Positions 35,174 to 45,731 of a stretch of 64,000 bases of DNA are shown here, in pieces. The stretch comes from Actinoplanes teichomyceticus ATCC 31121 (GTDB taxonomy: Bacteria; Actinomycetota; Actinomycetes; Mycobacteriales; Micromonosporaceae): the NCBI RefSeq assembly GCF_003711105.1, contig NZ_CP023865.1, positions 1,524,001 to 1,588,000 of the forward strand, in the 5' to 3' direction. Position numbers and translations under genes: made by a program. Position 1 is the stretch's first letter. Every line of letters begins with the position of its first letter. A model generated the notes under the pieces. That model was not told the origin of the DNA and ran no database searches. It saw nothing but the letters and a program-made list of their open reading frames with translations.

Positions 35174-35800
35174 GTGGGAATCGAGGGAGTGAACTCGCGT
35201 ATCGCCGACATCCAGAGCCGGATCCTGGCGCTGCAGACCCGGCCGGCCACCGCGGTCGCCACGGTCACGACCGCGGCGCCCGGCGGCGCCACCATGAGTC
35301 GCAGCGGCACCGTGTTCGCCAGCCACCTGGAGGGTGCCATCGCGGCGCAGGACGCTCCCGCGACGGGGCGGCGGACGACTCACAAACTCAACAGCAAGGG
35401 TATTCCGGAAGATCTTGCCGCGTACGGAAACGGCAAGATTCCGGCGGACGCGCTGGCCCGCGTCGGCGACACCCGGCACCGGCTGTGGGCGCCGGCCGCT
35501 GAGTCGCTCACCCGCCTCGTCGCCGACGCCCGGCGCGACGGCGTGAAGATCGGCATCACCGACTCGTACCGTCCCTACGCCGAGCAGGTGGACCTGGTCC
35601 GGCGCAAGGGCCTCTACTCGCAGGGTGGTCTGGCCGCCCGGCCCGGCACCAGCGAGCACGGCTGGGGCATGGCCACCGACCTCGACCTGAACTCCGAGGC
35701 GCTGGCGTGGATGCGCAAGAACGCCGACCGCTACGGCTTCGTCGAGAACACCCGGCGGGAGCCGTGGCACTGGGCCTTCCGGCCCGACCGGATGGCCTGA
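35174..35800 (+). CDS. M15 (VanY-type) D-alanyl-D-alanine carboxypeptidase-like protein
   Basis: 208 aa, GTG start without a clear ribosome site. The peptidase domain (about 90-208) has zinc ligands in SEHGWGMATDLDL (His, Asp) and WHWAF (His), with DSYRPYAEQV before them. The first 70 residues start with a helix (VNSRIADIQSRILALQ) and a flexible stretch instead of a signal peptide. Such N-termini occur in flagellar or phage-like export contexts, so the export route is unclear. It cleaves peptidoglycan stem peptides by family. Confidence 0.87.
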   Translation: MGIEGVNSRIADIQSRILALQTRPATAVATVTTAAPGGATMSRSGTVFASHLEGAIAAQDAPATGRRTTHKLNSKGIPEDLAAYGNGKIPADALARVGDTRHRLWAPAAESLTRLVADARRDGVKIGITDSYRPYAEQVDLVRRKGLYSQGGLAARPGTSEHGWGMATDLDLNSEALAWMRKNADRYGFVENTRREPWHWAFRPDRMA

Positions 35801-35830
35801 CCGGCCATCCCGAGCTTTACCGGGGGGAAT

Positions 35831-35861
35831 GCGGGACCGCGACGATGCGTCGCGGTCCCGC
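35831..35861 (+). terminator. Terminator after the M15 gene
   Basis: A perfect 14-bp stem GCGGGACCGCGACG / CGTCGCGGTCCCGC with ATG loop, 31 bp past the stop. Confidence 0.8.
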
Positions 35862-35870
35862 GCCGTCTGC

Positions 35871-35914
35871 TTTCCGGTACGCCCTCGTGGCCTTTCCGGT
35901 ACGCCCTCGTGGCC
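35871..35914. repeat. 22-bp exact tandem duplicate
   Basis: The unit TTTCCGGTACGCCCTCGTGG plus CC occurs twice back to back, between the terminator and repeat copy B. Confidence 0.85.
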
Positions 35915-35983
35915 CCGTCCGCAGGCCGGCTCGGCACCAGCCGGGATCGGGAGTCGCGGGGCGGCCCGGAGTGCGGCGGACGT

Positions 35984-36062
35984 CGCGCGGGAGCCGCACG
36001 GGGCTCGGCTGGGAAGCCTGCGGACGGGGCGCGTAGGTCGTATCGATGGAAAGGGTTCTCGG
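35984..36062 (+). repeat. Dispersed intergenic repeat, copy B
   Basis: Reads CGCGCGGGAGCCGCACGGGG, CTCGGCTGGGAAGCCTGCGG, then AGGTCGTATCGATGGAAAGG and GTTCTCGG. It is close to copy A in both halves. It lies in the 427-bp gap between the convergent M15 and methyltransferase genes, where no gene is supported. Confidence 0.7.
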
Positions 36063-36227
36063 GCCGGAGAGTCGGGAGTGGCGCCGGTGCCCGGCCCGCC
36101 CGCGGTTCGGGGTGGCGGGGAGCTGCTCTGGCACGGGCGGTGTGTGCGGCGTGCGGGCCGCCCGCGGTCGGGTGGCGGGGAGCCGCCTTGACCGCGGGCG
36201 GGTGGTGGCGGTGCCGGGCCTGTCGGG

Positions 36228-38147
<1,920 letters not shown>

Positions 38148-38164
38148 CCCACGACTGATTTGTC

Positions 38165-38198
38165 ACCGCCCCGGCCGCGTTCGCGCGACCGGGGCGGT
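38165..38198 (+). terminator. Terminator after asd
   Basis: A 15-bp stem with one mismatch (ACCGCCCCGG, CGCG / TTCG loop / CGCG, CCGGGGCGGT) followed by TC, 17 bp past the stop. Confidence 0.85.
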
Positions 38199-38230
38199 TC
38201 TGCGTTGCGCGGGGATGTCCGTCCGAGCCG

Positions 38231-38504
38231 TTCCCGTGCGCCCGTCGTCCCGCTGTTCCCGTGCGCCCGTCGTCCCGCTGTTCCCGTGCGCCCGTCGTCC
38301 CGCTGTTCCCGTGCGCCCGTCGTCCCGCTGTTCCCGTGCGCCTGCCGTCCCGCCGTTTCCGTGCGCCTGCCGTCCCGCCGTTCCCGTGCGCCCGCCGTCC
38401 CGCCGTTCCCGTGCGCCCGCCGTCCCGCCGTTCCCGTGCGCCCGCCGTCCCGCCGTTTCCGTGCGCCGGCCATTCCGCCGTGCCCTGCGCCCGTCGTCCC
38501 GCGG
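38231..38504. repeat. 25-bp minisatellite, ten exact-length units
   Basis: Ten head-to-tail 25-bp units (38231-38480) of the form TTCCCGTGCGCCCGTCGTCC plus CGCTG, and a degenerate eleventh. The first four are identical; later units carry T-to-C and CTG-to-CCG changes that spread in blocks. It lies between asd and the SPOR-like gene. The rest of this 544-bp gap shows only the terminator and an AT-richer promoter region near 38600-38690. Confidence 0.93.
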
Positions 38505-38691
38505 GGCCCGGTCGGCGCGGTGCTCATCGAGGTCTCGGTGGTGTGAATGCGGTCGCGAAGCCGGCCGAACCGGGCGGGTGGCTCGTTCCGATGAGGTATG
38601 ACGGCCAATCCACCCTGATCCACAATGGAAATTCTGGGGGATTTTGCCCGAATCAGTAGCGCATGGTCGTTTTTAGTAGCACAGTGATGGA

Positions 38692-38898
38692 ATGAACGAC
38701 AGTGGGCTCGGCGGGGCGGGCTACTTCTGGTGCCTCCGACACCACCGGGTCGAGATCGGCGACGACGTGTGTCCGGCGCAATACCGGCTCGGTCCGTTCG
38801 CCACCGCCGACGAAGCGACGCGGGCCCTCGAAACGGTCGAGAAGCGCAATGCCGAATGGGATTCCGAGGATGCCCGCTGGACCGGGGAGAGCAGCTAG
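38692..38898 (+). CDS. Small SPOR-like actinobacterial protein
   Basis: 68 aa. YFWCLRHHRVEIGDDVC, then RLGPFATADEATRALETVEKRN, is the pattern of short conserved actinobacterial proteins related to the SPOR fold. It has no signal peptide. Function is unknown. It is preceded by an AT-rich region and directly precedes the giant Ala/Lys-rich gene on the same strand. Confidence 0.82.
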   Translation: MNDSGLGGAGYFWCLRHHRVEIGDDVCPAQYRLGPFATADEATRALETVEKRNAEWDSEDARWTGESS

Positions 38899-38973
38899 AC
38901 CGTCACCTCGCCCCCTGTTCGACCTTCCCCGGCGCAGACGTGCCCGCAGTCATTCGCAAGGAGGAACACCTCG

Positions 38974-41900
38974 ATGCCCGCTGCCAAAAAGGCTCCGACG
39001 AGACCCGCTGCCGCCGGCGCCGGTCCGAAACCCGTTTCCGGTACGGCGAAGCGCGCCACCGCCGGGAACGACGCGGATACCGCGACCGGCCGGCGTGCGG
39101 CCGGGGTGACCGCTCGGACGGGCAGCCGGGGCCGCGCCGGTACGGCGACGATCGCGGCCACGGGTCCGGGGACCGCGGCCGTGGGCGGGGACGAGGAGGC
39201 GACCGGGCGGGCGAAGGCTCGTGAGCGGGCGGGCGCGCCGATCCCGGCAGCGACCGGACGTGCCGCCAAGGTGCGCAGTGGAGCCGTGGTGGCGGCCAAG
39301 TCCACGGCTCCGGCGGGTGTGACGGCCCGGGTCACCGGGAAAGCGGCCGGGGGAAAGCCGGTTGGCGCCGGCAAGGCGGCGCAGGCCGCAGCGGCGAGGA
39401 AGTCGGCCGCGGCGAAATCCGCGGAGCCGAAAACGGCAGGGAAACCGGTCGCGGGGAAGTCAGCGGGGCCGAGGGTGGCAGGGAAATCGGTCGCGGGGAA
39501 GTCAGCGGGGCCGAGGGTGGCAGGGAAATCGGTCGCGGGGAAGTCAGCGGGGCCGAAGGTGGCAGGGAAATCGGTCGCGGGGAAGTCAGCGGGGCCGAAG
39601 GCGGCAGGGAAACCGGTCGCGCGGAAGCCTGTGGAGTCGGCAGCGGCCGGCGTGACATCGGGGTTGCTGAAGCGGGCGGCGGTAGAAGTGGGCGCAGCTA
39701 AGGGGACGGCAACGAAGGGGACGAAGTCGAAGTCGTCCGCCGTCAAGGCGACCGGTGCGGCCGCGGCGGGCGAGTCGCGCGCCCGGGCTGGGAGTGGCGC
39801 GGGTCGGCCGGGCGGTTCCGGGCGGGCTCCCGCCGGGCGGGTCACGGTGCCGGTGGGGCGGGCTGAGGCCGTACGCAAGGGGGCTCTGCCGCAGCGCGGG
39901 GAAGCGGACCCGGGCGCCGCCGTGAACCGGAAGGCGCGGCGGGTCGCTGCCGCGAACAGCGACGTTCCGAACAAGACGCGGGTGACGGTGTCGGCGGAGG
40001 CCGACGACAGGGACCCCGGCCGGACCGACCCGGAACCCGTGTCGTCGGGGGCCGTAAGCGGCGGGCCCGGAGCATCCGAGATCTCGCCCAGCGAGCTGAC
40101 CGATCGGCCATTCCTGGGCGGGTGGTTCGCGCCGCCGCGGGAAGCCGCGGGTCCCGAGCGGGAATCCGACCAGTGGGGTGCGGACCGGCCCGATCTGGAG
40201 GCGCTCGGCGCCCCGGAATCGGAGACCGCCGCGCCGACCGCGGACGTGGTCACCGCGCGGATGGAGGAGTTCGCGCGGAGCGCCCGGGAACGCGGAGAAC
40301 TGTTCCTGTCGCCCGAGGAGGGCGAGACGGTGGTCGAGGACGACGGGATCGTCCGGAGCACGCCGGTGCGCAAGCGTGCCACGGCGGCCGCCGGCCGCCA
40401 ACCGGAGGCGCCGGACGAGCGGTCCGAGGCGGCGGTACGGGCGGCGCAGGCCGAATTGGCCGCAACCCGGGCCGCGCAGGCCGGGGCCGCCGCGGTCGGG
40501 CAGGTCGGACCCGAGCAGCCGGAGCCGCCGGCCGCCCAGGTCGCGGTGGGCCAGGGCTCGATGCCGGGCGGACGCGGGGCGGGCCGGGGCATCGCCGCGG
40601 TTCCGGCGGGCGGTCCGGCCGCGACCCCGGTTGCCCCGGCCGAGGTCTCCGCCCGGGCGCGAGCGGTGGATGACCTGGGCGGTTCGTCGGTGGAACCGGG
40701 GGCCGCGGAGGAGGCGGCAGCCAGTGCCGAACCGGCACCGTCGCGGATGACCCGGCGCGAAGCGGCCGCCCAGCGGGCGGCGGCTCGAGCCGCGGCGCGG
40801 GCCGCCGCCGGCCGGGAGGCGGGCAGCGAGCCGGAGCCTGCGGCGGCCGAGGAGCATCCAGCCGGGTTCGACGCCGAAGCGGTGGCGGAGACGCAGCCGC
40901 CGGCCGAGACGGTGGACCGGCGCGGTCGGGCCAAGGCCGTGCCGAAGAAGGCCCGGCCCGCGCAGACGCCGGCGGCCGCGGAGGGCGCCGAGACGGCTCC
41001 GGCCAGGAAGGCGCCGGGGAAGTCCGCGGCGGCTCCCGGGCGTGCCGCGGCGCGGCCGGAACGCGGGGCGGCGGCCGGTCGGGCCACCGGCGGCAGGGGC
41101 GGCCAGGCCGCGCCGGTCAAGGCGGTCGGCACCAAGGCGACTACGGGGCGGGCTGCCGCGCCGGTCAAGGCGGTCGGGACGAAGGCGGGCGTTGCGAAGA
41201 AGGCCGCGCCGGTCAAGGCGGTCGGGACGAAGGCGGGCGTTGCGAAGAAGGCCGCGCCGGTCAAGGCGGTGGGCGGCAAGGCGACTGCGGCGAAGGCGGC
41301 CGCGGCGGCTGCCGCGCGGGCCGAGCAAGAGGCTGCGACGGCGGCTCGGGGCAGGGCGGTTGCGAAGAAGACCGGAGGGCGGGTGGCCGGGGCGGCCAAG
41401 GCTGCTCCGGTGACGACGGCCGGGAAGGCGGCGGCCGGCGGCAAGGTCGCGGGCAGAGCGACCGGTGCCAGGGCGGCCGGCGCGAAGGCGGCGACTCCCG
41501 AGGCCGCGTCTCCTGCAGCCACGGCTGCCAGGGCGAAGGCGACCAAAGCTACGGCTGCCAAGGCCACAGCCGCCAAGGCGGCGGCGAAGGCGACGGCCGG
41601 CAAGGTGGCCGGTGCGGCGGCGAAGGCGCAGGGCAGGGCGGTTGCGGGCAGAACGGCCGTAGCCAAGGCCGCCAAGGTTGCCGGAACCCGCGCGGCGGGT
41701 GGTAAAGCTGCGGGCGCCGCGAAGGCGGCCGTGCCCAAGGCGACCGGGGGCAAGGCGACGGCGACCAAGGCGACGGGGGCGAAGGCGGCCGGCGCTAAGG
41801 CGACGGCGGCCAAGACGACAGGGGCGAAGGCGACTGGCGCTAAGGCGACAGGGACCAAGTCGACCGCGGCGAAGGTTGCGGCGGGTAAGGCGACCGGGGC

Positions 41901-43131
41901 GAAGGCTGCGGCGGGGAGGGCGACTGCGGGTAAGGCTGCGGCGGGTAAGGCGACCGCGGCGAAGGCGACGGCCGCCAAGAGCGCTGTCACCAAGGCGACG
42001 GCCGCCAAGAGAGCCGCGGCCAAGACCGCCACTGCTGGTGGGGTTGCTGCCAAGCGGGGCGTGGCCAAGACGGCCGGGGGTGCCGCTGCGGTGAAGACCG
42101 CCCGGGCCGGAGCCGGCACTTCCACGGCGACGGGGGCCAAGGCGACCGCGGCGAAGGTTGCGGCGGGTAAGGCGACCGGGACCAAGACCGCCGCCAAGGC
42201 GACCGCCTCCCGGACCGCAACGACCAAGACCGGGGCGGCGAGAGCCGCGGCGACGAAGGCGGGGACGACGAAAGCCGTCGCGACCAAGGCCGCAGGGACG
42301 AAGGCTCCAGCGACCAAGGCGACAGCGACCAAGGCCGCGGCGACGAAGGCCGCGGCGACGAAGGCCGGGGCGACCAAGGCCGCGGCGGCGAAGGCCGGGG
42401 CCACCAAGGCCGCAGCAACGAAGGCTGGAGGGACGAAGGCTGGAGGGACGAAGGCGGCGGCCGCCAAGGTGCCGGCCGGCGCCGCGCGGGCTGCGGTGAA
42501 GGCGGCCGGGGCCACGGCGACCGCCGCGAAATCCGGTGCGGCCAAGGCCCCCGCGACGAAGGCGGCTTCGAAAGCCGGAGCGACGCCGGCGGTCACCGCC
42601 GGGAGATCCAGCACGGCCAGGGCCGGCGCCACCAAGGCGACCGGGGCGAGGGCTGCCCGGACAGGCACCGCGAAGCCGGCCGCCGCCGAGGGGACCGCTG
42701 TCGAGGGGACCGCCGCCAACCCGGCGGAGGGAGCCGGCGCCGCGACCGGTACCAGGGCGGCGCCGGCGGCCGGGAAGGCCACTCGGGCCAGGGCGGTGGC
42801 GGGGAAGGTGGCCGCGCGGAAGGCGGCGGCCGGCGAAGCGACGGCCGCGCCGGAGATCGAGTCGACCGGATCCGTGGTGGGCGAGCCGGCGAACGAGAGC
42901 CAGGGTGGAAGGGCTCCGGCGAAGAAGGCGGCCAACAGGTCGGTGGCCGCCGGCACCGGCCGGGCCACCGCGAACGCGGCCAAGGCCACGAAGGTCACGC
43001 GCGCCTCCGGCACGAACGACGGGGCTGCCGGCGGGGGCGCCCGGAGTTCCCGGAACGCCGCCAAGGCGACGTCGGTGTCCCGCAGCGCCGCCGTGCGTAC
43101 GCCATCGGGCGCCGCCCGGCGCGCGCGCTGA
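38974..43131 (+). CDS. Giant Ala/Lys-rich histone-H1-like repeat protein
   Basis: 1385 aa, start fixed by AAGGAGGAACACCTCG before the ATG. Residues 1-340 and about 600-1385 are Ala, Lys, Gly and Thr rich, with countless AKATAAKA / TKAAGAKA units like the tails of histone H1 or actinobacterial HupB. Residues about 350-480 differ: acidic and mixed (FLGGWFAPPREAAG, MEEFARSARERGELFLSPEEG). There are no enzyme motifs, membrane segments or signal peptide. DNA binding and nucleoid compaction is the natural inference from the composition, not shown. The length is far above that of known HU tails. Confidence 0.8.
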   Translation: MPAAKKAPTRPAAAGAGPKPVSGTAKRATAGNDADTATGRRAAGVTARTGSRGRAGTATIAATGPGTAAVGGDEEATGRAKARERAGAPIPAATGRAAKVRSGAVVAAKSTAPAGVTARVTGKAAGGKPVGAGKAAQAAAARKSAAAKSAEPKTAGKPVAGKSAGPRVAGKSVAGKSAGPRVAGKSVAGKSAGPKVAGKSVAGKSAGPKAAGKPVARKPVESAAAGVTSGLLKRAAVEVGAAKGTATKGTKSKSSAVKATGAAAAGESRARAGSGAGRPGGSGRAPAGRVTVPVGRAEAVRKGALPQRGEADPGAAVNRKARRVAAANSDVPNKTRVTVSAEADDRDPGRTDPEPVSSGAVSGGPGASEISPSELTDRPFLGGWFAPPREAAGPERESDQWGADRPDLEALGAPESETAAPTADVVTARMEEFARSARERGELFLSPEEGETVVEDDGIVRSTPVRKRATAAAGRQPEAPDERSEAAVRAAQAELAATRAAQAGAAAVGQVGPEQPEPPAAQVAVGQGSMPGGRGAGRGIAAVPAGGPAATPVAPAEVSARARAVDDLGGSSVEPGAAEEAAASAEPAPSRMTRREAAAQRAAARAAARAAAGREAGSEPEPAAAEEHPAGFDAEAVAETQPPAETVDRRGRAKAVPKKARPAQTPAAAEGAETAPARKAPGKSAAAPGRAAARPERGAAAGRATGGRGGQAAPVKAVGTKATTGRAAAPVKAVGTKAGVAKKAAPVKAVGTKAGVAKKAAPVKAVGGKATAAKAAAAAAARAEQEAATAARGRAVAKKTGGRVAGAAKAAPVTTAGKAAAGGKVAGRATGARAAGAKAATPEAASPAATAARAKATKATAAKATAAKAAAKATAGKVAGAAAKAQGRAVAGRTAVAKAAKVAGTRAAGGKAAGAAKAAVPKATGGKATATKATGAKAAGAKATAAKTTGAKATGAKATGTKSTAAKVAAGKATGAKAAAGRATAGKAAAGKATAAKATAAKSAVTKATAAKRAAAKTATAGGVAAKRGVAKTAGGAAAVKTARAGAGTSTATGAKATAAKVAAGKATGTKTAAKATASRTATTKTGAARAAATKAGTTKAVATKAAGTKAPATKATATKAAATKAAATKAGATKAAAAKAGATKAAATKAGGTKAGGTKAAAAKVPAGAARAAVKAAGATATAAKSGAAKAPATKAASKAGATPAVTAGRSSTARAGATKATGARAARTGTAKPAAAEGTAVEGTAANPAEGAGAATGTRAAPAAGKATRARAVAGKVAARKAAAGEATAAPEIESTGSVVGEPANESQGGRAPAKKAANRSVAAGTGRATANAAKATKVTRASGTNDGAAGGGARSSRNAAKATSVSRSAAVRTPSGAARRAR
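39435..39630 (+). repeat. 42-bp coding tandem repeats
   Basis: Four 42-bp units starting GGCAGGGAAA at 39435, 39477, 39519 and 39561, and a diverging fifth at 39603. Each codes for the 14-residue unit GKSVAGKSAGPRVA with small changes. Confidence 0.9.
41107..41277 (+). repeat. 48-bp coding tandem repeats
   Basis: Units starting GCCGCGCCGGTCAAGGCGGT at 41107, 41155, 41203 and 41251. Each codes for a 16-residue AAPVKAVGTKAGVAKK-like block. Confidence 0.9.
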
Positions 43132-43143
43132 CCGCGCCGCGCC

Positions 43144-43179
43144 GCCGGGTTCCCGTGCCGCCCGGTGCGGGAACCCGGC
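43144..43179 (+). terminator. Terminator after the Ala/Lys-rich gene
   Basis: A perfect 12-bp stem GCCGGGTTCCCG / CGGGAACCCGGC with a 12-nt loop, 12 bp past the stop. Confidence 0.82.
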
Positions 43180-43226
43180 GCCGCCGGTGGGTTAACCCGT
43201 TCCGGCTGAGCTGGTAGGAATGGGCG

Positions 43227-44651
43227 GTGCCGATCACAAGGATTTGGGCGCCGCAGATCGACTTCTCGGTGCTGCGCCGGGAGCTGAGGCTGCCGGGGGA
43301 CTTCCCGGCTGAGGTGACCGCCGAGGCGGAGAGCGTGGCCGGGCAACTGCCGGCGGGCGCCGACCGGACCGACGTGCCGTTCGTGACCATTGATCCGGCC
43401 GGGTCGCAGGACCTCGATCAGGCCATGCATCTGAGCCGGCGCGACGGTGGCGGCTACCGGGTCCGGTACGCGATCGCCGACGTGGCGTCGTTCGTCCGGC
43501 CGGGCGGCGCCGTCGAGGCGGAGAGCTGGGTGCGTGGGCAGACGATCTACCTGCCGGACGGCCGGATCCCGCTGCACCCGCCGGTGCTCAGCGAGGGCGC
43601 GGTCAGCCTGTTCCCGGACGTGGACCGGGCGGCTGTGGTGTGGACCCTGGACCTGGCCGCGGACGGGACGACGACCGCGGTGAGCCTGGAGCGGGCCCGT
43701 ATCCGCAGCCGTGCCAAGCTGGACTATCCGAGCGTGCAGCGGGAGCTGGACGGCGGGAACCCGTCGGAGCCGGTGGCGCTGCTCGCCGAGATCGGGGCGT
43801 TGCTGTCCGGGCGGGCAGCCGAGCGCGGCGCGGTGAACCTGCCGCTGCCGGCGCAGGAGGTGGAGCGCGACGGGAACGGATGGCGGCTGGTGCTGCGCGC
43901 GCCGCTGCCGGTGGAGGAGCACAACGCGCAGATCTCGCTGCTGACCGGGATGGCCGCGGCGCGGATCATGCTGGACGGCGGGACCGGGCTGCTGCGTACC
44001 ATGCCGGGGCCGGCGCCGGAGGCGGTCGAGGGCCTGCGGGTGGCGGCCGGGTCGCTCGGCGTGAGCTGGCCGGACGGGGCGAGCGTGGGCGCGGTGGTGG
44101 CCTCGGTGGATCCCGGCACCCCACGCGGCGCGGCGTTCCTGGATCAGGCGGCGGAGCTGTTGCGCGGCGCGGCGTACACCGCTTTCGGCGGCGCCGCCGG
44201 CCCGGCGCCGCGCGATGCCGGACATGGCGGGGTGGGCGCGGCCTACGCGCACGTCACCGCCCCGCTGCGACGGCTCGCCGACCGGTACGCCACGGAGATC
44301 TGCCTGGCGCTGCACGAGAACCGTCCGGTCCCGCGCTGGGTGCTCGACGCCCTGCCGCAGCTGCCGAGGCAGATGACCGCGACCGACCGGATCGCCGGAG
44401 CGGCCGACCGGGGCGCGATCGACCTGGCCGAGGCGGTGCTGCTGCACGGCCGGGTGGGGGAGTGTTTCGACGCGGCCGTGCTGGACCGCCAGGAGGCGTC
44501 CGGGAAGCGGCCGGCCGGCGGCACGGTCGCGCTCGACGATCCGGCGGTACGGGCCCGCTGCGTGGGCGACCTGCCGCTGGGCGAGCGGATCCGGGTGCGC
44601 CTGACCGCGGCCGACCCGGCGACCCGGACGGTCCGCTTCGAACGCGCCTAG
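43227..44651 (+). CDS. RNB-domain ribonuclease
   Basis: 474 aa, GTG start after TAGGAATGGGCG. RNase II/R catalytic core: TIDPAGSQDLDQAMHL carries the Asp cluster that binds Mg, followed by YAIADVASFVRPG, YLPDGRIPLHPPVLSEG and HVTAPLRRLADRYATEI. It lacks the cold-shock and S1 domains of full RNase R, as do the short actinobacterial members. Expected to be a 3'-5' exoribonuclease. Confidence 0.92.
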   Translation: MPITRIWAPQIDFSVLRRELRLPGDFPAEVTAEAESVAGQLPAGADRTDVPFVTIDPAGSQDLDQAMHLSRRDGGGYRVRYAIADVASFVRPGGAVEAESWVRGQTIYLPDGRIPLHPPVLSEGAVSLFPDVDRAAVVWTLDLAADGTTTAVSLERARIRSRAKLDYPSVQRELDGGNPSEPVALLAEIGALLSGRAAERGAVNLPLPAQEVERDGNGWRLVLRAPLPVEEHNAQISLLTGMAAARIMLDGGTGLLRTMPGPAPEAVEGLRVAAGSLGVSWPDGASVGAVVASVDPGTPRGAAFLDQAAELLRGAAYTAFGGAAGPAPRDAGHGGVGAAYAHVTAPLRRLADRYATEICLALHENRPVPRWVLDALPQLPRQMTATDRIAGAADRGAIDLAEAVLLHGRVGECFDAAVLDRQEASGKRPAGGTVALDDPAVRARCVGDLPLGERIRVRLTAADPATRTVRFERA

Positions 44652-44727
44652 GAGCGGGCAGCGTGTGGACCGGAGCGACCGATCCGGGGATGGGCGGCGC
44701 GCCACCGTTGGGGAGTGGGCGGCGCGC

Positions 44728-44802
44728 CGCGCGGGACCGTCACGGGGCGTGGCCGGTAGGCCTACGGACGGGCATCCGTGGGGCGTACCGGGGAAGGTTT
44801 TT
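44728..44802 (+). repeat. Dispersed intergenic repeat, copy C
   Basis: Reads CCGCGCGGGACCGTCACGGG, CGTGGCCGGTAGGCCTACGG, then GGGCGTACCGGGGAAGG and TTTTTTC. The most diverged copy. It fills the gap between the convergent RNase and panB genes and ends against the panB stop codon. Confidence 0.65.
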
Positions 44803-45633
44803 TCAGAAGGTGTGCTCGGCGGCGGGGAACTCGCCGCTGCGCACCTCCTGGGCGAACTGCCGGGTGGCCTCGGTGAGCGCGCCGGCCAGGTCGGCGTAGC
44901 GCTTGACGAAGCGCGGCGCCTTGCCGGTCCGCAGGCCGGCCATGTCCTGCCAGACCAGCACCTGCGCGTCGGTGTCCGGTCCGGCGCCGATGCCGACCGT
45001 GGGGATCGGCAGCTCCTTGGTGATCTGCTGGGCCACGTCGCCGGGCACCATCTCCAGGACGACGGCGAAGGCGCCGGCGTCGGCGACCGCGCGGGCGTCC
45101 GCGATCACCTCGGCGCCCTCGTTCTCCCGGCCCTGCACGCGGTACCCGCCGATGGCGTGCTCGCGCTGCGGGGTGAACCCGATGTGCGCCATCACCGGGA
45201 TGCCGGCGCCGGTGATCGCCTCGATCTGCGGGGCCATCCGGCGGCCGCCCTCCAGTTTCACCGCGTGGCAGCCGCCCTCCTTCATGAAGCGGACGGCGGT
45301 GCGCAGCGCCTGGGCCGGGCCTTCCTCGTAGCTGCCGAACGGCAGGTCGCCGACGATCAGCGCGGTCCTGGTGGCCCGCACCACGGCGCGGACCAGCGGC
45401 AGCAGCTCCTCGGCGGTGACCGGGACGGTGGTCTCGTAGCCGAAGACGTTGTTGGCGGCCGAGTCGCCGACCAGCAGGACCGGCACGCCCGACCGGTCGA
45501 AGATCGACGCGGTGTACTGGTCGTAGGAGGTGAGCATCGGCCACCGGTCGCCGCGGGCCTTGGCGTTGAGCAGGTCGCGGGTGCGGACCCGGCGGGTGGC
45601 GGGCCCGCCGTACAAGGTCGGGATTTCCGACAT
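44803..45633 (-). CDS. panB: 3-methyl-2-oxobutanoate hydroxymethyltransferase
   Basis: 276 aa from the ATG at 45633, after GAGGGAGGAGTCAGGAAG. First step of pantothenate synthesis. Metal-binding Asp and substrate residues are in [38 protein letters not shown] and [13 protein letters not shown]. The M. tuberculosis block has panB near glnA2 as well. It lies downstream of nadE, but a hairpin separates the two. Confidence 0.96.
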   Translation of the reverse strand: MSEIPTLYGGPATRRVRTRDLLNAKARGDRWPMLTSYDQYTASIFDRSGVPVLLVGDSAANNVFGYETTVPVTAEELLPLVRAVVRATRTALIVGDLPFGSYEEGPAQALRTAVRFMKEGGCHAVKLEGGRRMAPQIEAITGAGIPVMAHIGFTPQREHAIGGYRVQGRENEGAEVIADARAVADAGAFAVVLEMVPGDVAQQITKELPIPTVGIGAGPDTDAQVLVWQDMAGLRTGKAPRFVKRYADLAGALTEATRQFAQEVRSGEFPAAEHTF

Positions 45634-45665
45634 CTTCCTGACTCCTCCCTCGAGGCCGCGCGGAT

Positions 45666-45704
45666 GCGGTCCCCGGGTGCGCACATCGTCGCACCGGGGA
45701 CCGC
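45666..45704 (-). terminator. Terminator after nadE
   Basis: A 15-bp stem with a single bulge (GCGGTCCCCGGGTGCG / CGCACCGGGGACCGC), 28 bp past the nadE stop and before panB. Confidence 0.72.
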
Positions 45705-45731
45705 GCCGCGGTCAGCCTTCAGTGGAGGTTG

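Noticed and set aside
38231..38504. Reading the 25-bp array as a coding repeat (frames of 128-132 codons).
   Set aside because: The unit is not a multiple of three, all three frames are open because of the composition, and no start signal is present.
38895..44705. A 1936-codon open frame on the minus strand covering the Ala/Lys-rich gene and the RNase gene.
   Set aside because: It is antisense to a gene with a perfect ribosome site and to a clear RNB enzyme. Long antisense frames are expected at this GC content, and the product shows no domain.
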